Shown: positions 13,406 to 24,418, numbered from the stretch's first letter. The stretch: DNA of 64,000 bases from Selaginella moellendorffii (GCF_000143415.4 NW_003314272.1:2009728-2073727); one strand, 5' to 3'. The notes: generated by a model from the sequence alone, not told the origin. Numbers and translations: made by a program.

Positions 13406-13504
13406 CCGTTGATGAATAGAAAGATTCTAGTCTCTCTCGGTTACAGCCTAAATACAACGTCAGGGAATCACGCTATTGTTTTTGTAGATAGCATGTGCGT
13501 GGAA

Positions 13505-13610
13505 AGAGCGAATCAAATCAAGAGGCTGGAGATGGGGGATCGAACCCGTACTAAGCCCTCTAGCGTACGTCGTGTCAGCGCCCGTACGTCCCACCACTGA
13601 AACGTTGTCT
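13505..13610 (-). repeat. Candidate tRNA-derived SINE head
   Basis: On the minus strand, GTTTCAGTGGTGGGACG (about 13588-13604) resembles a polymerase III box A with D-arm. About 45 bases later GGGTTCGATCCCC (about 13534-13546) is a strong box B. Spacing and order fit a tRNA-derived SINE head rather than a functional tRNA, because acceptor-stem halves do not pair. A second box B on the same strand lies at 13373-13385, inside the end of the preceding gene. Confidence 0.4.
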
Positions 13611-14977
13611 TCTCAAAAAGCTGGCGAGAAAGGAATCCCAATGGAAGTGTTACACTGTTCTTTTGATTTCTTCCTTGTAAATTATTTGGGAGCATGGTCA
13701 ATCCTTGTGATGAACGCCAGGTGGAACTTTCATGGAAGTAAAGTGATCGATCAGAGCTCCAATGCCAAGCAACACATGATCTCAAGGGTGAAAAGAAGAT
13801 TCAAAGTGGAGACATTGTGGGTGGTGTTCATGTTATCGACTGTGATCGATTTAATCGGTGGATCTTTCCCTCTCTTTTACTTTGTCCCACAAAAGTTGTT
13901 GCCTCTCATATCATGCATTCATATAATTCGTGGGACAAGGCATCCCTCCATCGTGGCTGCCACCTTTTTCTATAAAGACCACAGACGATAGTTTATATGC
14001 ACACACACTGATTGCATGTTGGGATGGTGGTGGCGGTCTTGTTGACAAGCAACAGCACCACCCCAAGTGCAAGGCTGGCTGGCTGAGATCTGATTCTATG
14101 ATCTTCTTGGCCAAAAATTATTGTCAAATCCATCAGTCAAATGGATAGAAAACTCCACTATAGAACAACCCACACGCATTGTTTGCTATTTTTCTAGAGA
14201 TTTTGGAGTTTAATGTCCCGTCACCAAGTGCTCCTTGCCAAGTGCCCCATGAACAACTGTAGAAGAGATCTCAGGTCTTCTCCTTTTGAGAAACTCTTAT
14301 GAAATTCGCGGCTCCTCTGGGCACTGTGAGTCGGGCAGGGAGCACTGGCTCATTGTGTCAATCACGCACACTTTCCTCTGGTGGTTGAGGCGATTGATTG
14401 GAGTGGAGTGTGTTCCTAGGGGACTGGAGAATTTTTGTCACGGATCGATCGAGACGTTTAGATCTCGTGTCCGGTTGGAACGAGGTGATCGAAGCTTGGA
14501 CAAATGGCTCGAAATTGCTTGCTGTCCCCAAGGCTTTTCAACTATTTATTACAAGGAAGCCGTCCCCCGGCGAGACCCGCCAAAATCGGGAAATTTCTGT
14601 GAGCTAGAGGAGAAAGCCTTTGTGTCGCTGTCAAGGGTGGATCATCTGCATCGTCCTCGTCTCCATCTTCACCAGATCAAAACAAAACAGCCCACGAGAT
14701 CAAGCGAATGCTTTGTGAGTGATTCCAAGCGACAAATGTTTGATCTTGCATTGTGTTAATGACCACTAGCAACATGGATCTTGTATTAAAATACTCGAAG
14801 GCCATTCTGAGGTCTACATTCTCTCTAGAGGAAAGTTCGCCACCTTTTTCCTCTAGTCGTCCAAACGAAAGAATCAACCACGCCACTGTGGCCATTGACG
14901 TACTGTAGACGTATCGGCTTATGCGGCCTATGCGGCCTTTTCAAGCTCATACATTCTTGGTCGCTTTTGTAGAATTT
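13611..14977. other. Intergenic region, no supported gene
   Basis: About 1.4 kb with only short, unconvincing open frames. It probably includes the 3' flank of the minus-strand HMA gene that ends at 14978 and the downstream flank of the acidic protein gene. No RNA gene or clear repeat was seen. Confidence 0.5.
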
Positions 14978-15486
14978 CTACATGAGCGCACAGTTTGAGG
15001 GCTGGTCCTTGACAACAACAAGCTTGATCCCGGGCTGATCTTCCTTGATCGTGAACTTCAGCCCAGCGGCGGCAGCAGAGGCGGCGGCGGACTTGGACTT
15101 GGAGCTCTCCTTCCAAGGCTCTGCGATCTTTCCAAGCTTTCCGATTTTCTTGACGATTTCTTTCTCCTCCACTGTTCCCGTGACGGTCACTTTGTTCTTC
15201 TCCAGGTCCGTGTCGATCCTCGAAACACCTGATCAAAAGAAAAGTTTTCCAAGAGCTCTACGAGTGAAAGAAAAATTTGGACAGTGAAACCTCGCATTTG
15301 GGTGAGGCTTGAAAGGATCTTTTGCACGCATTTTTTGCAGTGAAGTCCCACCTTGAGCTCTATGACCTTGATCCAGCAGAAAAATATAAAATTAAGAATC
15401 GACTATATTTGCTATACCTTTGTTGGCTTCACTTCGATCTCTGGCTTCTTCTTATCGCCATCCTTTTTCTTCTTGTCCGATCCCAT
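14978..15486 (-). CDS. Heavy-metal-associated isoprenylated protein (HIPP-type), copy A
   Basis: Small HMA-domain protein, about 131 residues, from three exons (15418-15486, 15291-15366, 14978-15228). Exon 1 encodes a Lys-rich leader (MGSDKKKKDGDKKKPEIEVK). Exon 2 carries the ferredoxin-like HMA fold start VIELKVGLHCKKCVQKILSS with the metal site Cys-Lys-Lys-Cys. Exon 3 continues GVSRIDTDLEKNKVTVTGTV. The C-terminus is Cys-Ala-Leu-Met, a CaaX box whose final Met predicts farnesylation. HIPPs are plant-specific metallochaperone-like proteins anchored to membranes or acting in the nucleus. The second intron lies in phase 1 at the Gly before V-S/T, the same position as in the other two HMA genes nearby, which supports local duplication. 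Confidence 0.88.
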
Positions 15487-15895
15487 TGGACGCTCCCCTC
15501 AAGTTTGTTATCCCGGAACTCTGGAGAGAATGACCCCCATTGAAAGACTTTATAAAATGGCAAGAACTGTGTCGACCGGGTCAATCGGAGCGTGCAACGA
15601 AGCTTCAAATGTTCTGCCTCCTCATTTAGAGGCCCTGTAGTAAAAAACAACGGATTAAGCTGATAATAATCTCTTCCCTTAACGCAAGCTTTTTCATCAA
15701 CCTTCCACTTTAGCTTTCAAGAAAGAAAAGAAAATGAAGAAATGGGCATCCCATCATCTTCATCTTCCTTGCGCTGGAAGGGAAACCAATCCATTCTCGC
15801 AAGTCTATGAGACGTCCTTGGAAGGTTTTCCCGGGAGAAAGAGAGAGAAATGGAAGAAGATGATGAAGATCGCCTGGCCCTCATCCCACCCCCAG

Positions 15896-16094
15896 CGACG
15901 AGCAGCTCCGCTACATAGGCCGCCTCATGCAGTGCAAGCGCTACCACGTCTCCAAGCCCGACCTTCTTCCTCACGAGCTCAACGATAAGCTGGGCCACGA
16001 GCAGGACAAGTACCTCAAGGTGGGCACCCGCGACCGCCTCCAAGCCTGCATGCGCATCGCCGCCAAGCTCCTCCAGGTGGTGGATTTGCTCAAT
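15896..16094 (+). CDS. Orphan coding exon of unknown function
   Basis: A 199-base stretch with strong coding bias reads DEQLRYIGRLMQCKRY... through KVGTRDRLQACMRIAAKLLQ to DLLN. It is flanked by a good acceptor (pyrimidine-rich, ending CCCCCAG at 15895) and a perfect donor (GTACGT at 16095). The ATG-led frame just upstream (15850, MEEDDEDRLALIPPP) is in another phase, so either an upstream exon joins in phase 2 or a frameshift is present. I do not recognise the family. It could be a 5' exon of the HMA gene to its right (phase 0 is compatible) or a gene remnant. Confidence 0.35.
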
Positions 16095-16466
16095 GTACGT
16101 TCAAGTCAGTTTTTACTTTGTTGACCCGAGTCCACGCGAAATGTTCGTCCACTCGACGCAACCCAGACTTCCTGGTCAAGGAGTCAATTCAATGGTAGGA
16201 TCCAGTCAAACTTTGCAATGTAGAAATTGGTGGCCAGGCGTGACGATCAAGGATGGAAGTTGTGATCTAGTTCTGGAGCAGGGAAGGTTCTATTGCTTTG
16301 TCGTTTGGACCTTTTTGTCTTTCTTTCGATCGAGTCGTGTAGCGTCCGGTCAAGCGCCTGTGTCAAAGGTTTTGATTTGGTCTCAGTCTCGTCAACTTTG
16401 CGATGTGGGAATTGTCTGGTTCCATACAAGGATAAGTTTCATGATGCATTCTCTGGCGGCACGAAA

Positions 16467-16895
16467 ATGTCTCAGGTGGGTTCTCTTTGCAAAGTTGCGA
16501 GTTTCTTTCATGGCTGCTCAATTGATTACAAGTTTTTCGTGCGCCAGATGGTCTCTCTGCGAGTGAACTTGGATTGCTCGGCTTGCAGGAGGAGGATGCA
16601 CAAGCTGCTCTCCACAATGCGAGGTACACATACGGAATCATGAAACCCTACTCTTGAATTCATGGAATTCCTGGTCTTTCTAGGAGTGGAAATGGTCGAG
16701 ATTGATGTGCCCGAGCACAGGGTGATTGTCCGCGGGGAGGTCACAGAGAACGAGGTGTTGAGGGCAGCGAGGAAACTTAAGAACAACGTTACCACTTGGG
16801 AGCCGCCAGTGGAACAGGAAGAGAAACTAAAGAGACCCCTTGTTGACCGGCATTTGACTGGACCAAGTCAAGTGCTAAGATTTACTAGATGTTAA
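16467..16895 (+). CDS. HMA-domain protein, copy B, without a CaaX box
   Basis: Opposite-strand paralogue of the flanking HIPP genes. The core exon is 16548-16623 (VSLRVNLDCSACRRRMHKLL, metal site Cys-Ser-Ala-Cys), followed by 16684-16895 (GVEMVEIDVPEHRVIVRGEV onward). The phase-1 intron after the first Gly base is at the same site as in copies A and C. A likely first exon is 16467-16475 (Met-Ser-Gln) joined through a 72-base intron; starting at Met 16548 is the alternative. It lacks the Lys-rich leader and ends Phe-Thr-Arg-Cys, so a four-residue CaaX box is absent. It may be a soluble variant or a decaying copy. Confidence 0.7.
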
Positions 16896-17444
16896 ACGTG
16901 TTCTTGTTCGTTCCTGTCAACTTCCACCTTTTTCCATAGAATCCACTTTTGCATATCCCGTATTTCAAACTGGCGGAGCGAATCCGCTAAGTCTTATCAA
17001 GAGAAATGAAAGGAATCCCACGAAGAAGGTGGCGGCGATGGTGGCGAGAGAGAAAGAATTGCTGTGAGCTACAAAGTTCTCGACTCGATGATTCCAGATT
17101 TAATGGCGGCCACGCGAGGCTCTCCTCTCCATGGTGGGAATGATGAGGGGCATCTATCTTCTCCATCTTGTTGATGGCTGGATGGAAAAATCCTGGAGGG
17201 AAATTCTACTCGATTGCACTGGAATCGATCTGGGCGCGAAAAGCTACTTGCGCGAAAGAATTCCACCGATGCCATACCTTTGATTGATTGATATATGGTC
17301 AAAAAGAGAAGGTCGATCCGATCAAAACAAACAAGACGAAGAACTCTCCTGTACAGATGAAACCACACCTAGACCAAAGCCGGCGTAAGAAAGCCCATCA
17401 CTGGATCTATCGATCCATCGGAGTGAATCCGAGACGATCCACGA
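16896..17444. other. Intergenic region between convergent HMA genes
   Basis: About 550 bp, presumably the 3' untranslated regions of the convergent copy B (plus) and copy C (minus) genes. No coding frame with family features was seen. Confidence 0.5.
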
Positions 17445-18296
17445 TCACATAATGCTACAATTGTTGTTGGGATTGTCGTCGCTGAAAACGTAGGTGAAGT
17501 CGTTGTGGGCGATCCTGGTGATCATCAACTGGTGCTCGTCTTTCTTGCCCGACGATTTGCCGCCATCGCCGTCTTTCTTGTCGTCCTTCTTGGAGCCTCC
17601 CTCGTCCTTCTTCTTGCTTGACGAATCGTCGCCCTTGTCCTTCTTCGATTTCTCGTCCTTGCTCTTGTCGTCCTTCTTCTCCTTGGGCTCGAGCATCTCG
17701 ACGTGCTTGCCTGTCTTCTGGACCCTCTTGAGCACCTTCTTGGGCTCGACGTGGCCCACGACCGTCACCTTGCCGGATTTCTCATCCACAGTGATGGAAG
17801 TCACGCCTGCGAGAGAGACGAGTTCCAATGTTCGATCATGTGGATGTCAAGAAGTTGATCGATTACCTTTGAGGGTCGCCACCGATTTCTTGACTCGCTT
17901 CACGCAATTGTCGCAGTGGAACTGGAGCTTGAGCACTGTGGTCTGCCAAGCGGAAGAAAGATTTCGTCAGCACTACTGGCAGAGCGGCGATGACGATGGA
18001 TGAACAGGGAGAAGAAAACAGAGCAAGGAAAGAGCCAAGTTTGAATGCGTCAATGCGAGCAATCGATTGATCCAGGCTACGCTAAGAAGAACAAGAAGAA
18101 CAAGAATCGATGAGTGCGAGGAAGATCAAAAGCTTAAGAAGAGAAAACTCCTTTCGATTCGAGACGCGCTGTATGAATTCTTCCCGGAAATGCAAATGAT
18201 CGAGAGGGAGAGAGAGGAGGCATAAGAACGCACTACCTGTGGCTTCTTCTCCTCCTTTTTCTTGTCGTCCTTCTCGCCCTTGCCATCCGACCCCAT
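17445..18296 (-). CDS. Heavy-metal-associated isoprenylated protein (HIPP-type), copy C
   Basis: Three exons (18237-18296, 17867-17942, 17445-17806) give about 165 residues. The leader is Lys/Glu-rich (MGSDGKGEKDDKKKEEKKPQ). The HMA domain begins TVLKLQFHCDNCVKRVKKSV (metal site Cys-Asp-Asn-Cys) and continues GVTSITVDEKSGKVTVVGHV. A long Lys/Asp/Ser-rich linker follows, then a conserved tail and the C-terminal CaaX box Cys-Ser-Ile-Met (farnesylation predicted). The domain layout HMA, charged linker, Asn-Asn-Asn-CaaX is the classic HIPP plan. Exon phases match copy A. Confidence 0.9.
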
Positions 18297-18619
18297 CTCC
18301 AGCCGGAGAGCGCGGAGATAGAATCGCCCACAAAGCGCGCGGGCGAAACAATGGTCGATCAAGCAAGCAAGAAAGAGAAACCCACGCGGAGCTGGGAGGA
18401 TCAAGCACGGACAGGGAGATTTGCTGACCGATAACGCTCCAAATTCTCTAGGCTAGGGGCGGGGCCGAGCTCTCGACTCTTCTTCCTCTCTATCTTTCCC
18501 TCCTCTTTCTTATGCGTGAAGAAACAAACGCGTATGGCTACTGTTTGAGTCGTCGTCCTCGGTCTAACAAAGCACGCTCTGTTGTGAGTCGTTATCACGT
18601 GGTCAAATCGTGATAAGAA

Positions 18620-18700
18620 TGCCGCGCGGTACGCAGGGCTGTACACCGCGCGGTACCGGCAGTTTAAAGTGGTACTGCCGCTCAGGGTTTAGGGTTTACG
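18620..18700. promoter_or_regulatory. GC-rich palindromic elements and telo-box before the methyltransferase gene
   Basis: CCGCGCGGTAC occurs twice (18622-18632 and 18646-18656); its first eight bases are a perfect palindrome. CGGCAGT (18657-18663) is the inverted complement of ACTGCCG (18674-18680). AGGGTTTAGGGTTTA (about 18684-18698), a double telo-box, sits 25 bp before the ATG at 18724. These look like core promoter or protein-binding elements. Function is inferred. Confidence 0.35.
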
Positions 18701-18723
18701 TGTGGATAAGGTACTTCCCACCT

Positions 18724-20168
18724 ATGGCGATGGCGTCGCGCTGCGCGCTCGACAGGATCAAATGTGGGAGGGATTTGTCCTGCACTGCCACCGATTCGCA
18801 TGCGGCGCCCATGGCTCTGGCGTCTGCGGCGCTCAATGCGCTCTTCTCGTACAAGCCCTTCTTCAAGCTCGCGGCGGGCAAGGCGCGGGGGATGATTGTC
18901 GAGCGGGGCGAGAAGATTGGCTACCCGTGGGAGCCGGAGCTCGCCAGGCTCAGGGAGAATGACTGGGAATCGGAGCTCCTGGCCGTCCGGGACGTGAATT
19001 TAGAGTACCCAGAGGTATGTATAGTCTCAAAACTCTCATGGTTCTTTATTGTCTTTCATTGATATCTTCTATCCATTTGTTTGATCTTTCGACTTCCTGC
19101 ATTGTTCTTTCGTGATGGTCTAACGATTGTTTCTTTGTTTTCAACTCGGCAGTATTATTTGAAGCCTTTTCACGCGTACGATAATGGGAACTTGTCATGG
19201 GACGCTGCCTTGGAGGTTGATCTCGCGGCCAAATCCGTCCATGCCAATGTCTTCGATCCAGAGGCAACGTCTGTTCTTTTCTTTCCACTTTGTTCGTGAA
19301 AAGCTGAGGGTTGGAGGCGCTAACTTTGCAGAGGAAAAAGCTCGATCCTGACGGGGATGTAAAGCTGCGTGATTCTTATCACCAAAAGATGCTACCAATG
19401 CTGCGTGTTTCACCGGGAGACGTGCTGGATGTTGGCTGTGCGACTGGGCTCAGTACGTTTGGACTCCACAAGGTTTTAGCTTGCTCTCTATTTGGTTTTC
19501 TATACGTATTTGTTATTTCTTTCTGGTTTTTATAGGTGTTTCCTCAAGCACAAGTCGTGGGAGTTGACATGTCACCGTATTTTGTGTCCGTGGCAAACTA
19601 CAAGCTCAGGGAAGCTTCAAAAGCCTCGGTATGCTTTTGTTGATCTCTTTTGCCGTTTTAACTTTGTACTTGTGTAGGATCGAAAGCTTCCTTTGCAGTT
19701 CGTTCATTCTGCGGGAGAATTCACGGGTCTTCCTGACAAAAGCTTCGATCTTGTCTCGATTTGCCTAGTCTGCCACGAACTTCCAAGGAACGCAACTAAA
19801 CAGGTAGAGACTGTGTTCATGTCGATCTAAAGTTTGCTGGACCTACCGATATTTGCAGGTCGTCGAAGAAGCAAACAGAGTCTTGCGGATCGGAGGAGCA
19901 TTGTCGATAATGGAAATGAATCCATACTCGGCATCGCTTCAAAGAATGGTGAATAACATATTTGCTTTCACTGCGGTACGCGAGTATGATCTTGACGCAT
20001 CAAAACTACTAACTGTCTTCGTGTCCACAGTTTAAAGCAACCGAGCCTTACTTCGATGACTATCGAACGTTTAAGATCGAAGAAGCCATTCAAGACTGCG
20101 GCTTTAGCTTCCCGGCTCAAGTGGAAAGCTCCCCGAATCACAGAACTATGGTTGCGCACAAGGTTTGA
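18724..20168 (+). CDS. Class I SAM-dependent methyltransferase, plastid type
   Basis: Seven exons: 18724-19014, 19153-19268, 19334-19472, 19536-19628, 19678-19803, 19859-19975 and 20031-20168. The motif-I SAM-binding loop is DVLDVGCATGLSTFGL, followed by VVGVDMSPYFVSVA (acidic residue after strand 2), SFDLVSICLVCHELP (motif II) and ANRVLRIGGALSIMEMNPYS (motif III). The segment YYLKPFHAYDNGNLSWDAALE is typical of a plant family of UbiE/type-11 methyltransferases predicted to be chloroplast-located. The N-terminus (MAMASRCALDRIKCGRDLSC) is compatible with a transit peptide. Substrate unknown. The ATG at 18724 is preferred over upstream in-frame codons because it follows the palindromic/telo-box promoter region. 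Confidence 0.87.
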
Positions 20169-20256
20169 ATCCATTCTCGGTCAGCCAAAAGATTGGCACG
20201 AGAAAAAAAACTTGCCTTTAAAACTAAAACCAGTTAGACAACTCTCAAAACCATTC

Positions 20257-22046
20257 TTATTTCCGGAACAAGGCTACAGCCAGTGCTACTAGGATTGGGA
20301 CTAGAATCCCAAACAATGCACTTATCAGCGAAACTAACTTGCTCTTGGCCTCGCCTTTGGGAGAAATCTTCAACGTTTTGGAATCAGCCGGAGTGGGAGT
20401 GAAGAATTTTTCAGACTGGAGAATGTCACCAGGCAGTTCCTGCCCAAAGAGGTATGTGTATCGCTCTCTAATTTCCTGCAAAGAAAGGAGCATTGGTGAG
20501 GAAGAAACGAGCATTGTTTTCTACCTTGTCAGTCTCGCTGGGTAGCAGATAATCGCAAATCAGAAGTTCATTCCATGGTAGTAAAACTCTCCTGGGAAGA
20601 ATAAACTCCGCTCTGTCTTGGCTGTTTATAAAGCGAGATTTAACTCAGGTTCTCTCAAGAAAGAAAATGAGAAGACAGTGATCTTACTGACCTGCAATGT
20701 GATAGAAGTGATAGAGGCGCTTGCTCGGCCGATTGTTGCTCTGCTTCTTCACAAAGGATGTCGATCCTATTGCGTAGGCTGGCGATTATATCTTCCTGTT
20801 GATACGAGTTTATATAACACGAGAGCGCGATCAACATGTACCTTGATAGCATCAATTGCCATAGACGCAGGCTCGCGAGGAAATCCGTAAGCTCGAGCAT
20901 CGACAGATCCTTTGAAGTTTACGTTTCCCGTTACGATCGCCGGGTTATCACCTGCAACAGAAAAGCCATATAAGTTGGCCACAAGGAAATAGTAAAGGAA
21001 GGAGACCTTGGACAACTTCTTTGTTGTTAAATGGAAGAAGAAGCTGGACATCCCCCGAGTAGTTCTCTCCTTCTTGCTAGCAGCAGGGAAGCAAAGAGAT
21101 AAAACAAAGTCGATCGTGACGAGAAGTTTAAGGCCTTACGAGTGCGTTATTGATGAGCACCTCGGCAGATTGGATGACTTTAATCTCCGAGGCTGTCCAT
21201 GAAAGCAATTTGTTTTTGAATGTGTCAGCTTGAGCTGCGGAACGAACTGGTATGCTAGAAATAGAAATGAAACAAAAAAAAAGTGCGTTTATACTTCACA
21301 CGACTAGAAACGCACCTTGCATCAAACGAATACGTGCACGTCAAGCTCTGCAGATTTGTCGAAATCTTTGCCAGCTTCCACTCGCAAGGCTTTAGTGAAG
21401 AACTTCCATTCGGCTCCACTGTGCATACTTTACAAGCCAGCCTATCCAAAAAAGCATATAAAGATGGTGTTGCGTAGAAAAACATTTCCGACCTTCTTGG
21501 GCTTGTAGATATCTGTAAGACAAAGCGCTCCTGCGCAGAGATCGAAGTGGCAGCGTCCACAGCATTTGAGACCTGCCGAGAGAAAAAAAACATAAAAACC
21601 ATAGCAAGAGCTCAAGAAATCTTACCTGACAAAGAATAGCAGTCGATTGCTTGAAGGCGCTGTCTGGAGCAAGGCAATACAGTCCAACCACACTTAATCC
21701 TCCTAAAAGCATTCTAGAGACCTGGCAGAGAAAATGTGGTAGCTGAATGAAGGAAGGAAAGTAAAATTGGTACCTGTCTAGCATGCTCCGCTACCCATTC
21801 AGCATCAATCGAGAGCGCCATGGATCCAGCTCCAGATCGCGACCGAGATTGATTGCCGGATGACGAGAGAAGCACTGCCGCATCGCCTCCATCTTCCTTG
21901 ACGGGCGTCTGCACCAATCCCACCACAAAATCCCTCCCGCCGGAGCCCAGCCTGCCGATCAAGAGCCCTAGAGCTACTGCCCGGCCCGCCGCAACGATTG
22001 AATCCACGGCGCCGTCGAGCGCCTCGTCTCCCACCACAGTCCTCAT
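20257..22046 (-). CDS. ODR4-like tail-anchored membrane protein
   Basis: About ten exons on the minus strand, roughly 430 residues. Readable exons include 21774-22046, 21626-21721, 21493-21572, 21316-21441 and 21140-21254, with the last starting near 20474. Landmarks of the ODR-4 family are the N-terminal MRTVVGDEAL with GLLIGRL, then MLLGGLSVVGLYCLAPDSAF, LACKVCTVEPNGSSSLKPCE, GNVNFKGSVDARAYGFPREP and LPWNELLICDYLLPSETDK. The C-terminus carries a single hydrophobic helix (LVSLISALFGILVPILVALA) followed by FRK, a tail-anchor layout. In animals ODR-4 acts in ER export or folding of multipass receptors bound for cilia; the plant role is unknown. Convergent with the methyltransferase gene (gap of about 90 bp) and head-to-head with RSP3. 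Confidence 0.85.
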
Positions 22047-22192
22047 CAGGGGGAGGATATTCGTTTAGGGCAAAGCATTTGCCCTTTTTGCCCTAGGATA
22101 ACGAATCTTATTTGCCCGGGAAAGTAGTATGTTTAAAATGGTGCCCATCCATTGCACGATCGATTTTGCCCTGCCCTAGAGGAGGAGGAGCG
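22047..22192. promoter_or_regulatory. 146-bp bidirectional promoter between ODR4-like and RSP3
   Basis: Only 146 bp separate the two divergent start codons, so the core promoters must be shared or overlapping. The sequence includes paired TTGCCCTTTTTGCCCTA-type words (about 22078-22094) and no clear TATA box. A possible longer RSP3 start (ATG 22112) would shorten it further. Confidence 0.5.
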
Positions 22193-24044
22193 ATGGGCGT
22201 GGATCGGAATTCCAGCCGCAGTGCCGTGGCGCGGGGATCGCCATCGCCGAGAGCCGCCACGGCCGCAGCGGCAGCGGCTGCTGGGGGATTGGCGCCGCCC
22301 GTGGCGATGAGCGGCGGCCCTCCTCTCAATCTCATGTTTGATCCTCGGGTAGTGCGTGGTCCGACCTACAGTAAGATGAAGGTACGCGGATCTTCTCTCA
22401 TCTCTCGAGATTTCTTCCTCAAGGTCATTGTTTCTTTAGACTGGATTCAAAGCTGAGCCTCCTCCCCCAGAGAGGAAGGCCGCCAAGAAGAAAAGAAAAG
22501 TTCCTGCTTACAGTACCACACCTCCTACGATCGATGGAAGAAAAAACATGGACATCCAGGTGAGTGTTAGATAGCGGTGGAACACAGCTCATTCGATTTT
22601 TCTTTTTTATTCTTCTAGAACATAAAACACAAGAACTTAAGAACTGGAAGCTATGAGCCAATCACGAACCTGGTGTGGTGATGCGCAGACAGATGTCTAT
22701 CTGGAGGAGCTAGTTGACAGGATTCCAGAGTATGACATTGATACTCAAACTGATCCGTTCTTGGACAGACCAGCCACTCCGCTTTTTATTCCACAGAAGC
22801 CAGGTCCGGATATCGGGACACAGGTAATGCGTGAGCTTAGCTTTTATCCCTTTTAACAGTTTGTTTTCGAATGGCTTGTTCCATTTCCAGATCGAAGAAG
22901 GAGACCTCTTTAATTTCGATGAGGAGGTTGAGCCAATGCTTGAGGTGTTGGTAGGCAGGACCGTCGAGCAGGCATGGATGGAAGTAACGGAAGAACGGCA
23001 GCTTGCCGAGTTGCACAAGCACCAGGTTGGCGCTTTAATAACCACGTTGCCTTTTGCATTTTAAAGCTTTGAGCCGTGGGAGTTTCAGGATCATTTCGAG
23101 AAAATCCGTGCGGCAGAACTGGTTGCGACACAGAGAATGGAGTTCTCTGAATGGAGAAAGATTGAAGAAAAGAAGAGACGTGTTGAGCAAGAAAAGAAAC
23201 GGCTTGAAGAAGAACGGAAACTGAAGGAGCTAGTAAGTTTCAAATCCATGTGACGACTAAAGCTTGATGCTTATGCGTGTGCTCTTGCAGATTGAAACTC
23301 AAAACTTTGCAAGGGAGTATTTGAAGAAGATGACAGACTCCGTGCTTTCGTACCTTGAATCTGAGGACTACTTCTATGACCCTGTTGAACGAGAGGTGAG
23401 TTTTTATTTTATTTCCTCTCGGGAGTGTAGCAATGCCCTGCAGGTTGAGAACTATTTTATGCCAATGCTGGCGGAAAACATGGAGAGGGAGTTGGAGAAG
23501 ATTGTTTGCGCTCGAAATACATTGCACTGTGTGGTATGCAAATTGGGATGTTTAAACTGTAGATGACTTCGCTCACGCATCTATGCAGGTGGAGGCTGCC
23601 ACGATTTCCCAAGAGTCGAGGGCATTGAATGTTGTTAGCGCCATGGTCAACACAATCATTATGTCCGTGGAGTCCTACATGACGGAAGTTGCTACAGCTG
23701 ATTCCGCTGATTATGTGAGGGACGTGCTGGACATAGTCGAGCAGACTACAAGAGAGCTGACAGCAAGCTCGACGACATTCTTCTGCGACTTCCTGCGCTA
23801 CTTCGAGTCGGTTGAGATGCAAGTGGTGTACGAAGTCCGGACCATGCTGAGAAGGGTGATTACGAGACACGAAGAAGAGGAACAGGTGGCGGTGGAAGTC
23901 GGGGCGATTTTCCGGAGGGTGGTAGAGCAGAACACCGAGCCCCCGCCAGCACCTCCTCCAGAGCCAGCTGCGGCACCGCCGCCACCACCGGCAGAGGGTG
24001 AAGAAGCTCCAGCAGAAGGTGGAGGCCAAACAGCAGCGGAATAG
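22193..24044 (+). CDS. RSP3: Radial spoke protein 3 (flagellar axoneme)
   Basis: Structural base of axonemal radial spokes and A-kinase-anchoring scaffold. Eight exons: 22193-22381, 22440-22559, 22689-22823, 22891-23025, 23089-23232, 23291-23395, 23444-23533 and 23589-24044, about 457 residues. Signatures are NLMFDPRVVRGPTYSKMK at the N-terminus and the exon junction giving NMDIQ joined to TDVYLEELVDRIPEYDIDTQ. TQT-type repeats (DTQTD, GTQ) may bind LC8. Then come DPFLDRPATPLFIPQKPGPD, EVEPMLEVLVGRTVEQAWME (amphipathic RIIa-like docking helix), and a Lys/Arg/Glu coiled coil around residues 220-260. The C-terminus is Pro-rich and acidic. In a plant, this gene is expected only where sperm are flagellated. 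An upstream in-frame ATG (22112) is a less likely start. Confidence 0.92.
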
Positions 24045-24418
24045 GATACGGGGGATTATGACAAGGTGGCCAGATTGTAAACACGCTTTCGTTTTTGGTG
24101 GAATGCTGGTTTTCTATCAGTTTTAATTCCTTTTTACAACTTGCTCCTCACATTCTTTCTAAAAAACACTAGTAGTAAATTGTTCTGTTTTGTTTTTATT
24201 CGGTTGTTAAGTTTAAAATACAGAGGCGAAAATATTTCTAGACTACAAGTCTTATATCACGAATTCTTTCTAGGCAATACATCGAAGCTCATATCAATCT
24301 CTAGAATTGTATGCGTCCGCTGGTTGTGCGATCCCTGTTGTAGGGCTCCACAACAGCTATAGCTCTAGAGAGGATTCTGCATCTTTTTACTCCATAGCTA
24401 TTTTTGGAATCAAAGGTA
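24045..24418. other. Convergent 3' flanks, no gene
   Basis: About 370 bp of AT-rich sequence between the RSP3 stop and the stop of the minus-strand gene. Nothing else recognisable. Confidence 0.5.
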
